A model generated the notes under the pieces. The model was given only the letters and a program-made list of their open reading frames with translations, did no database searches and had not been told where the DNA came from. A stretch of DNA of 64,000 nt from Candidatus Latescibacterota bacterium (GTDB lineage Bacteria; JAAXHH01), in NCBI GenBank assembly GCA_012270975.1, contig JAAXHH010000011.1, positions 64,381 through 128,380 on the forward strand, read 5' to 3'. Shown in pieces: positions 8,490 to 15,105 of this stretch (positions within the stretch are counted from its first letter, which is position 1; each line of letters starts with the position of its first letter). The position numbers were made by a program, and so were the translations under genes.

Positions 8490-9395
8490 TTACTGAACGT
8501 GACTTGAATCGGCGGGCACCGGGGTCTTCCACCGCCGGTGTACCCAGAACCAGTGATCGGGATAATCCAGGATGTATCGGGCCAGCACGTCCGTGTAAGC
8601 CTGGGTGGTCCGCGCTATGTCGGCCGATTCATCGCCTGTCGGAACCGCTTCGATAGGGGCTTCGAAGCAGACGCGGTGGCATTCCGGACCGGAACGGATG
8701 ATGAAACACGGCACGATGGGCGCGCCTGTGCGCAAGGCGAAGAGCGCCGGTCCCTGGTAGGTGGACGCCCCCAATCCCAGGAATTCGACGAAAACGCCGC
8801 CAGGACCGGCGTCCTGGTCTGCGAGCAGTCCGACGCATTCGTTGCGCCGCAGCGCCCTGAAGATCGCGGACGGCGCCGATTCCATGGAGGCCACCGCCAT
8901 GCCCAGTTTCTCGCGCCCCGCGTGCATCAGGCGGTTGACGGTGGGGTTGTGCAGCTTCTTCGCGACGACGGTAATGGGATAACCGAGCAAGGCGACCGTT
9001 GCGCCAAGCAATTCCCAGTAACCGAAATGCCCGGTGACCAGTATGACGCCGCGGCCTCTCTGGCGGGCACAATCGATGTGTTCCTGTCCCGTGATGTCGA
9101 GCCGGTCCCGAAGATCTGTCGTCTTTCCGGCGAGCAGCCGGGCGTGTTCCACGGCTGTGAGGCCCAGGTGGCGGTACACGGATCGGGACATGACCCGGAG
9201 CTTCGCGGCGTCGCCGGAATCTCCGTAAACGCGTCCCAGGTGCTCCATGACCAGCGCCCTCCTCGTGCCGATCACGTGAAAGGCCAGGTCTCCCAGCCTG
9301 TTCCCCACCCACGCCGCCCGGGAAGGAGACAGCCGACCAGTCAGCAACATCAACAGCCGAAGTCCCGCGTATTCGACCAGGTGAGAAAGTTTCAT
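8490..9395 (-). CDS. LpxL/HtrB-type lipid A acyltransferase
   Basis: A 301-residue lysophospholipid acyltransferase-type enzyme that adds a secondary acyl chain to lipid A from acyl-ACP at the inner membrane. The catalytic HX4E motif appears as HFGYWE near residue 122, followed by VVAKKLHNPTVNRLM, the NECVGLLADQDAG block and the family-typical C-terminal PDHWFWVHRRWK. An N-terminal hydrophobic segment (about 8-20) anchors it. Length matches LpxL/LpxM. It cannot be assigned to one acyl position, so no symbol is given. Together with the downstream heptosyltransferase it is direct evidence for an LPS-bearing outer membrane. Confidence 0.9.
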   Translation of the reverse strand: MKLSHLVEYAGLRLLMLLTGRLSPSRAAWVGNRLGDLAFHVIGTRRALVMEHLGRVYGDSGDAAKLRVMSRSVYRHLGLTAVEHARLLAGKTTDLRDRLDITGQEHIDCARQRGRGVILVTGHFGYWELLGATVALLGYPITVVAKKLHNPTVNRLMHAGREKLGMAVASMESAPSAIFRALRRNECVGLLADQDAGPGGVFVEFLGLGASTYQGPALFALRTGAPIVPCFIIRSGPECHRVCFEAPIEAVPTGDESADIARTTQAYTDVLARYILDYPDHWFWVHRRWKTPVPADSSHVQ

Positions 9396-9481
9396 GCGAA
9401 ACGGACTCTCATTCGCGTACGATCAACACGTTCGGTATTCCGGTCCTGTTCAGTTCCTGTCAAGTCCGGACGAAGAAGCGG

Positions 9482-10498
9482 TCATTCGTCCCGCTCCCTG
9501 GACATGATCCATTCTTCATTCTTCCTTCGCCAGTCGTCTTCGTCCGAATGCCACTCGTCCACTTCTTCTTCCCGCGCCCATTGGCGCAGCGTAGCTCTCC
9601 TTCGCCTTCGGATTCGCAGGTAGGCAAGAAGACAGAGTACACCGAACAGCGGAGCGATCACGATGGACAGGCTTTCGCCGAGCAACATGCGCCAGCCGTA
9701 ATTGCGTTCCATGTACTCCAGCCAGTCCCGCTCGAAACCTACTATGCTCACGCCGAAGGCGTCGAAAGATGCCTGGTCGATGGAGCCGGTCCGACTCAGG
9801 CTGTCGAACAGGACGTGCAGTCCCGCTTCACCGTATCGCCGTAGTATGTACTGCACGGCGAGGGCGCTTTCCTGGTAGGCCAACTGGGCCCGGTGTTCGG
9901 GAAACGTGTTTACGCCTTGGATGGCCCCCAGGGGAACCAGGTTTCCTGAAACGACGGCGACCACCAGCGATGCCCGGTCCCAGAATCCCCATTCCCGCGC
10001 CATGTGCATCGCGAACCCTTCGTCCAGCCAGCGAGGTATATCCACGCCGCGGAGCGCGCTGTGCAGCATCACGTGGGCAAGTTCGTGTACCACGAGCTCT
10101 TCGGAACCATCATAGGTACCGGTAATCCGGGGGGACCTGAGCACGACAAGTCTTCGGTCGGGCACGGCGTAACCGGCGCCCCAGTCGGGTATGGCGCCGG
10201 GCGTGTAGGTCAGGAAGGCTTCCTGTGTAGGGGCGATATGTACATGGATGGTATCGGCTGCGGGCAGGCCCAGCGTGGCGCGCAGATGCGGAGACGCCTC
10301 GCGCACGATGCCCAGCACGTGTTCCACGAAAGGCGCATCGGCGGGTTCAAAGGTAAATCGAACGCCCCCGGCTATTCTCACCGACTCTTCCGCGTTGGTA
10401 CCAAGGCTCGGCAGCAGCATAAGCACGCCACTGACCAGTCCGAGGCACCATGCCCGAAGACGGCGCGGAACGCGCTGGAGCGCCTTGTCGACGTGCAT
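9482..10498 (-). CDS. Secreted peptidase MA-like zinc metalloprotease, C-terminally anchored
   Basis: A 338-residue gluzincin-type protein. The ATG at 10498 follows GAGGTGG, whose first bases overlap the end of mnmA, so the two are coupled; the longer frame running into mnmA is a shadow. A signal peptide covers about residues 12-36. The zinc site is HELAH near residues 140-144 with the downstream glutamate in WLDEGFAMH, typical of peptidase MA family proteins. One membrane helix near residues 280-300 is followed by a cytoplasmic tail rich in Arg, Glu and Trp (RRRRRATLRQWAREEEVDEW). Substrate unknown. The link to mnmA may be only operon sharing. Confidence 0.82.
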   Translation of the reverse strand: MHVDKALQRVPRRLRAWCLGLVSGVLMLLPSLGTNAEESVRIAGGVRFTFEPADAPFVEHVLGIVREASPHLRATLGLPAADTIHVHIAPTQEAFLTYTPGAIPDWGAGYAVPDRRLVVLRSPRITGTYDGSEELVVHELAHVMLHSALRGVDIPRWLDEGFAMHMAREWGFWDRASLVVAVVSGNLVPLGAIQGVNTFPEHRAQLAYQESALAVQYILRRYGEAGLHVLFDSLSRTGSIDQASFDAFGVSIVGFERDWLEYMERNYGWRMLLGESLSIVIAPLFGVLCLLAYLRIRRRRRATLRQWAREEEVDEWHSDEDDWRRKNEEWIMSRERDE

Positions 10499-10505
10499 AA
10501 CCACC

Positions 10506-11744
10506 TCATTCGCGTATGATACCGCCTCCAAGTACCGTATCGCCGTCGTAGAAGACGACGGACTGTCCCGGTGTAACCGCCCGCTGCGGATACTCGAAGT
10601 CAACCAGCGCGACGCCGGGTTCACCGGGTGTGATGACCGCGGGCGTCGCTTCCTGCCGGTACCGGATCTTGGCCTGTCCGCGGACCTCTCCCGCCGGTGT
10701 CTCGGAGGACTGCCAGTTGACCCTGTCCGCGATGAGCCGGTCGCGGCGCAGATCCTCGTCGTCTCCCACCACGATCGTATTCGTATCGGGCTGGATGTCG
10801 ACCACGTACACCGGCCGTCCGGCAGCCAGTCCGAGTCCCTTTCGCTGCCCGATCGTGTAGAGCGGATGGCCCCGGTGTTCTCCCAGGAAACGGCCATCTG
10901 TGTCTACGATCGGTCCCGGTCGAATAGGGTCTTCAATGGACAGCAGCCCTTCTTCCACAACCACGGGGTGACTCGCTGTCCACTCCCGGAGGAATCGTTC
11001 ATGGTTCCTGTCCTGGATGAAGCAGATTTCATAACTGTCTTTCTTGTCAGCCACCCTTGGCGCGAGTCTTTCGGCGACCTGCCGCGTCTGCGCCTTCGTG
11101 AGCATGCCCACGGGGAATACGGTGCGCGCCAACTCTTCCTGGGTCATCTCCCACAGGGCGTAGGATTGATCTTTGTTTTCGTCGATGCCCCGTTTCAAAA
11201 CGTACCGGCCCGTTTGGCCCGCCTGGCCCGCCGTACCCGTGTTTTCCTCGAAGACAACCCGGGCATAGTGCCCGGTCGCCACGAAGTCGGCGCCGAGCGC
11301 AGTGGCCCTGTCGAGCAGCACGCCGAACTTGACCCGGCTGTTGCAGGCCACGCAGGGATTGGGCGTGCGGCCCTGCACGTACTCGGATACGAAATTGGAT
11401 ATGACGCCCCGCTCGAATTCCTCGCGGAAATCCACTACGTAGTAAGGTATGCCGAGTTTGCCGGCCACTACACGCGCGTCGTTCCGGTCCTCGACCGTGC
11501 AGCAGCCGTGTTCGAACTGCGCACTGCCGCCCACGCCGTCGTAGTCCCACAGGTGCATGGTGACGCCGATGACCTCGCAGCCCGCTTCCTTGAGCACGGC
11601 GGCCGCCACCGAGCTGTCCACGCCGCCGCTCATCGCCACCACGACCGTCGACCCTTCCGGCGGCAGCCGGTTGACGGCCGGATCGAAATCAGAGTCCGTG
11701 TCGAACCCGCTGAGAATATGCGATTTGGTCTTCACAGGCATCAT
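10506..11744 (-). CDS. mnmA: tRNA-specific 2-thiouridylase
   Basis: MnmA (412 residues) activates uridine 34 of tRNAs for Lys, Glu and Gln with ATP and inserts sulfur relayed from a cysteine desulfurase. The PP-loop is AMSGGVDSS near residues 38-46. The two catalytic cysteines sit in NPCVACNSRVKFG and in YEICFIQD. The tRNA-binding and C-terminal barrel parts (YTIGQRKGLGL, EPGVALVDFEYPQRAVTPGQS) are complete. An extra N-terminal stretch of about 30 residues precedes the PP-loop. The gene starts one base after the stop of the IscU-like gene and follows iscS, so the operon can supply its own sulfur donor. Confidence 0.95.
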   Translation of the reverse strand: MMPVKTKSHILSGFDTDSDFDPAVNRLPPEGSTVVVAMSGGVDSSVAAAVLKEAGCEVIGVTMHLWDYDGVGGSAQFEHGCCTVEDRNDARVVAGKLGIPYYVVDFREEFERGVISNFVSEYVQGRTPNPCVACNSRVKFGVLLDRATALGADFVATGHYARVVFEENTGTAGQAGQTGRYVLKRGIDENKDQSYALWEMTQEELARTVFPVGMLTKAQTRQVAERLAPRVADKKDSYEICFIQDRNHERFLREWTASHPVVVEEGLLSIEDPIRPGPIVDTDGRFLGEHRGHPLYTIGQRKGLGLAAGRPVYVVDIQPDTNTIVVGDDEDLRRDRLIADRVNWQSSETPAGEVRGQAKIRYRQEATPAVITPGEPGVALVDFEYPQRAVTPGQSVVFYDGDTVLGGGIIRE

Positions 11745-11745
11745 G

Positions 11746-12129
11746 CTAGTCTTTCCGGTTCAGACCGTGTCGCGACCTGTAATCCTCGATCGCCGTCCGC
11801 ACGCCGTCCGCGGCCATGACGGAGCAGTGCATCTTGGTGGGCGGAAGACCGCCCAGGGCATCCGCGATCGTATGGTTTTCGATGGATGCGGCCTCCTCGG
11901 CCGTCCTGCCGATCACCCATTCGGTGACCATGCTGCTCGCCGCGATCGATGCCGCGCAGCCGAAGGTCCTGAACTTCGCGTCCGTGACGGTCCCGTCCGC
12001 GATCTTCAGATACAACGCAATGGTGTTCCCGCTGATGGGGTTTCCGGCGTTGCCAACACCGTCCGCGTCCGGAAGATCCCCCACGTTGCGGGGCGAGTGA
12101 AAGTGATCCATTACGACGTGAGAGTACAT
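11746..12129 (-). CDS. IscU/NifU-N-like scaffold with Ser at the first cysteine position
   Basis: A 127-residue Fe-S scaffold homologue. IscU proteins hold a nascent cluster on three cysteines. Here the first site, normally a CGD-type motif, reads AGNPISGNTI, so the cysteine is Ser (codon AGC, complement of 12028-12048) and the following Asp is Asn. The second (FRTFGCAASI) and third (MHCSVMAADG) cysteines are present. A normal DHFxxPRNVG N-terminus is also present. The ATG at 12129 has a GAGG box that overlaps the iscS stop. Position between iscS and mnmA suggests it could serve tRNA thiolation or act as a sulfur relay rather than a standard scaffold; this is inference. Confidence 0.88.
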   Translation of the reverse strand: MYSHVVMDHFHSPRNVGDLPDADGVGNAGNPISGNTIALYLKIADGTVTDAKFRTFGCAASIAASSMVTEWVIGRTAEEAASIENHTIADALGGLPPTKMHCSVMAADGVRTAIEDYRSRHGLNRKD

Positions 12130-12139
12130 GAAACACGCC

Positions 12140-13303
12140 TCAACCGGGTACCTGCGCGGCGGCGACTTCGCGGAGACGGGACACGATACCGGGCAGCCGG
12201 CTCATGACGTAGTCCACTTCTTCCATAGTGTTGTCCCGTCCGAAGCTGAAACGTACCGAGCCCAGGGCGGTACGCGGGTCTCTGCCCAGCGCCAGCAACA
12301 CGTGGGACGGCTCTATGGCCCCCGACGTGCAGGCCGAGCCCGTGGATACGGCGATACCCGCGAGATCCAGACTCATGATCAGCGCTTCCCCTTCCGCACC
12401 GGGGAAGGACACGTTCAACGTGCCGGGCAGGCGCCATTCCGGATGCCCGTTTATCTGGATTTCGTCGATCTCGTTCCGGACGCGCGCTTCCAGGGTGTCG
12501 CGCATCCCGGACAGATGTCGATACTCGCTTTCACGTTCCTCGGCAGCCAGTTCGGCGGCCTTGCCGAGACCCACGATCCCCACGGTGTTCTCCGTGCCGG
12601 ACCGCACGTCGTTTTCGTGATGGCCGCCGTGGGCCGTGGGTTCGATCTCGACGCCCTTGCGGATGTAGATGGCCCCTACGCCCTTGGGACCGTAGATCTT
12701 GTGCCCCGACAGCGAAAGGAGGTCCGCGTGCATCGATTCCACGTCGATGGGCAGCTTGCCGGCGGACTGCACCGCGTCCGTGTGGAAGCACACGCCGTTA
12801 TCCCGGGCGATCCTTCCGATTTCACCCACGGGCTGGACCGTGCCGATCTCATTGTTCGCGTGCATGATGCTGATCAGGATCGTATGACCGGTCAGGGCGT
12901 CCGCCACCTGGCCGGGATCGACCCGGCCGTAATCATCGACGGGAAGATAGGTCACCTCGAAGCCTTCCCGCTCGAGAAAACCGCAACTGTTCAGCACGGC
13001 CGAATGTTCGATGTTCGTCGTGATAATGTGCCTGCCGTACGCCCTGCGGGCGTAGGCGATGCCTTTGAGCGCTAGGTTGTCGGACTCGGTACCCCCACTG
13101 GTAAAGTAGATCTCACCGGGCCGTCCGTTCACCAGGCCGGCCACCTGGGCCCGAGCTTCTTCCACGGCCGAACGCGCATCCTGTCCGTACCGGTGGATAC
13201 TCGACGCATTGCCGAACCGGTCTTTGAAGAAGGGTTCCATGGCATCGAACACTTCGGGTCTGACCGGCGTGGTCGCGTTATGATCCAGGTAGATGCTCGC
13301 CAT
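12140..13303 (-). CDS. iscS: Cysteine desulfurase, IscS/NifS type
   Basis: PLP enzyme that removes sulfur from cysteine and passes a persulfide to Fe-S assembly and tRNA thiolation. I use the ATG at 13303 (MASIYLDHNATTPV, the standard N-terminus), giving 387 residues, rather than a TTG 18 codons upstream. The cofactor lysine lies in SLSGHKIYGPKG, the aspartate that contacts the PLP ring in CFHTDAVQSAGK and the active cysteine in STGSACTSG. The long flexible loop around the cysteine marks it as group I (IscS/NifS). First gene of a run with the IscU-like gene and mnmA. A TTGACA-N17-TATTTT promoter precedes it, and the palindrome AAAACCGGTTTT lies in its leader. Confidence 0.95.
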   Translation of the reverse strand: MASIYLDHNATTPVRPEVFDAMEPFFKDRFGNASSIHRYGQDARSAVEEARAQVAGLVNGRPGEIYFTSGGTESDNLALKGIAYARRAYGRHIITTNIEHSAVLNSCGFLEREGFEVTYLPVDDYGRVDPGQVADALTGHTILISIMHANNEIGTVQPVGEIGRIARDNGVCFHTDAVQSAGKLPIDVESMHADLLSLSGHKIYGPKGVGAIYIRKGVEIEPTAHGGHHENDVRSGTENTVGIVGLGKAAELAAEERESEYRHLSGMRDTLEARVRNEIDEIQINGHPEWRLPGTLNVSFPGAEGEALIMSLDLAGIAVSTGSACTSGAIEPSHVLLALGRDPRTALGSVRFSFGRDNTMEEVDYVMSRLPGIVSRLREVAAAQVPG

Positions 13304-13363
13304 AGGGATGATCTGCGGAACAGGATGGTAATCAGCCTCTATACTCAAGCGCAGCAAACTTCA

Positions 13364-13375
13364 AAAACCGGTTTT
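13364..13375. promoter_or_regulatory. Palindrome AAAACCGGTTTT in the iscS leader, possible operator
   Basis: A perfect 12-base palindrome about 15-30 bases downstream of the predicted iscS start point. Placement fits a repressor site, but no regulator gene lies nearby and the match could be chance. Confidence 0.3.
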
Positions 13376-13398
13376 CCGGTTGCGCTCAACGGTCTTTG

Positions 13399-13427
13399 AA
13401 AATAGCGATAATCCATTGAAATGTCAA
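13399..13427 (-). promoter_or_regulatory. Predicted sigma70-type promoter of the iscS run
   Basis: On the minus strand TTGACA (13422-13427) and TATTTT (13399-13404) are separated by 17 bases. Transcription should begin near 13392, about 90 bases before the iscS ATG. Confidence 0.6.
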
Positions 13428-13482
13428 TTGTTATCGGGGTTTCACGGCGTATGCGCGGCCGGCGGTTACACGCCGTCCCCGC

Positions 13483-13511
13483 TTGACTTTTCGGTCGGTA
13501 ATCCGTACCTT
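13483..13511 (+). promoter_or_regulatory. Predicted sigma70-type promoter of the lipoprotein gene
   Basis: TTGACT (13483-13488) and TACCTT (13506-13511) with a 17-base spacer, the same style as other promoters in the window. The start point would be near 13518, leaving a leader of about 170 bases before the ATG at 13691. Confidence 0.5.
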
Positions 13512-13690
13512 CCACATGACTCGGGAACGCGTATGCGCGTGTCCGTTTTCGACAGGTTTTGCCGTGCGCTTAATCTTCTGCAATCAGGTCTCGCAGAATA
13601 CACTTCGTACGCGTTGTAAAGGCGGTTGCCTTACAAGTCTCGCGCAGACTCGTCCGGAGCGGATGGCATCGGATCAGGGAGGAACGGCAC

Positions 13691-14320
13691 ATGCATGTAC
13701 TGAAATCTGCGGCAGGACTGATGGCGTTTGTCCTTGTAACGGGTTGTACCCACAGCATCAGTTTGAATCCCAATATCGGTCCTTCGGCCAATATCGCCAG
13801 GCCCGTGGACTTGCGAGTCGGAGTGTACATTCCCGTGGACGTCAGCCAGTTTGTCATCGATGACAGATCAGATCTCGACAAATACATCTTTGAAATCGGA
13901 GAATCGCTCGAATTGATCATAACGAAATCAGCGAACCGCGTTTTCTCCCAGGTTTCGAGATTGGACGCGCAACCCACGGGTGAAGTGATCGAGGAAAGAG
14001 CACTCGATCTCGTCATGATACCCAGGGTGACCGCGGCCATGGTAACGCTGAACAAGGAAGAAGGCCCATTCCAGGACGACGCCCGGGGCAATACGGCGAT
14101 CACGGTCGAACTGATGTTTTATGACACGGAGATGATTCAGTACACCAGCGTCATGGCGTCGGGCATTGGAATCACTTCGGAGAGAATCGGGTTTTTCAGC
14201 AGAGGTCAGAAAGAATACGCTGCATCGGTCGAAGATGCCATTGTAAACCTGAGCAACGACATGGTTCGTCAGATGTACGGCAATTACGACATCCGCAAGA
14301 AGGGCGAAGAGTCGGAATAG
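13691..14320 (+). CDS. Predicted outer-membrane-type lipoprotein, unknown function
   Basis: A 209-residue protein. The signal peptide MHVLKSAAGLMAFVLVTGC ends in a clear lipobox (LVTGC, Cys 19), so it is lipidated after export. The ATG is preceded by GGAGGAA. The mature part has no recognised domain; the middle (IFEIGESLELIITKSANRVFSQVSRLD and later ITVELMFYDTEMIQYTSVMASGIG) alternates helix and strand, as in lipoproteins that bundle near porins or assembly factors, but this is only a structural impression. It faces away from iscS and is followed by an unrecognised gene. Confidence 0.75.
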   Translation: MHVLKSAAGLMAFVLVTGCTHSISLNPNIGPSANIARPVDLRVGVYIPVDVSQFVIDDRSDLDKYIFEIGESLELIITKSANRVFSQVSRLDAQPTGEVIEERALDLVMIPRVTAAMVTLNKEEGPFQDDARGNTAITVELMFYDTEMIQYTSVMASGIGITSERIGFFSRGQKEYAASVEDAIVNLSNDMVRQMYGNYDIRKKGEESE

Positions 14321-14379
14321 GGTCTGTATTCGGCTGCGGCCGCGCCAGGCGGCCCTTCGTTAAACCCATGTAACCGGAT

Positions 14380-15039
14380 ATGGCAGGATTGTCCCGTAAA
14401 GACCGCTGGATTTTCAGCCTCTATTCCTGTTGGTGCCGGTTTCGCAGTGCGCCTTTCAACCTGTCCGAAATCCGGAAACGGCCGGTTCGGATGCTTGTTT
14501 GCCTCCCTTCGAATCCCGACGAAGCCCGCAAAGCGGTCGAGATCATCCCGGAACTGGTCGCATGTTTGGGAGCGGAGTCCGTGTATGTCGTCGGTGAACC
14601 CGGCTCCGTCACACACTGCGACCTGGCGGATGAAACCATCAGCGTGGTGCCGCTGGACCGGACCACCCGCCGGTGGTTCGGTCTCCCCTCCACCCGGATT
14701 GTGGACAGGTTGTCGGAGGAAGGGCTCAATTTCGCCGTCGATCTGAATCCATGCGCGGAACTGCTGCCCGTGGTGCTTTGCCTGCGCATCAAAGCACCGA
14801 TACGTCTGTGTCTGCAAGACCCGCATCGCGAGCGCTTCTTCAACATGCGGATCCTGCTCGCGGATGAACGCTCCGCGCATAGCCGCGACACCGGACCGGA
14901 TAGGCCGCAGTATTCCGGTCAGTCCGATCCGCCCCTGGCCGGAGCCCCGGCGTCTCCCGCTGAAACGCCCTACACGCGCCTGTTGCGGGTGATTCAAAGT
15001 GCCGCCGGACCGCCGTCCCGTCCCCGAATTTCAACTTGA
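14380..15039 (+). CDS. Unrecognised protein with heptosyltransferase-like half domain
   Basis: A 219-residue frame with a plausible coding pattern. After an N-terminal segment of uncertain start (ATG 14380, or ATG 14491 giving MLVCLPSNPDEARKAVEI), the sequence runs as a Rossmann-like half: LVCLPSNPDEARKAVEIIPELV, AESVYVVGEP, then FAVDLNPCAELLPVVLCLRIKAPIRLCLQDPHRERFFNMRI. The segment DLNP...LR...R...DPHRERFFN resembles the N-terminal domain of GT9-like proteins that lack the nucleotide-sugar domain. The C-terminal 50 residues are Pro/Ser-rich and look unstructured. There is a competing minus-strand open frame over the same DNA, which I judge a shadow because it shows no conserved-looking motif. 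Confidence is moderate. Confidence 0.5.
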   Translation: MAGLSRKDRWIFSLYSCWCRFRSAPFNLSEIRKRPVRMLVCLPSNPDEARKAVEIIPELVACLGAESVYVVGEPGSVTHCDLADETISVVPLDRTTRRWFGLPSTRIVDRLSEEGLNFAVDLNPCAELLPVVLCLRIKAPIRLCLQDPHRERFFNMRILLADERSAHSRDTGPDRPQYSGQSDPPLAGAPASPAETPYTRLLRVIQSAAGPPSRPRIST

Positions 15040-15066
15040 CAGCCCGCCCCCATACCCGGATATTCT
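15036..15066 (+). promoter_or_regulatory. Predicted promoter of the first GWxTD gene
   Basis: TTGACA at 15036-15041 and TATTCT at 15061-15066 are 19 bases apart; GATATT two bases earlier gives the optimal 17. It overlaps the end of the upstream frame and lies about 45 bases before the ATG at 15106. Confidence 0.5.
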
Positions 15067-15105
15067 GGTAGGGTCCGGACAAGCCAGTTGTTTCTCGAGC
15101 CTGCT

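Larger units (their letters stand above)
13304..13690. other. Divergent intergenic region between iscS and lipoprotein gene
   Basis: A 387-base region with no credible gene. It holds the iscS promoter (minus strand, 13399-13427), the perfect palindrome AAAACCGGTTTT at 13364-13375 near the iscS transcription start, and a plus-strand promoter at 13483-13511 for the lipoprotein gene. Confidence 0.6.

Noticed and set aside
9482-10897. Long version of the peptidase MA frame running into mnmA
   Set aside because: An ATG with a good ribosome-binding site and signal peptide lies at 10498; the extension is antisense-like sequence within mnmA.
12128-13075. 315-residue plus-strand open frame
   Set aside because: Antisense to iscS, which has all catalytic motifs. 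High GC content keeps opposite frames open.
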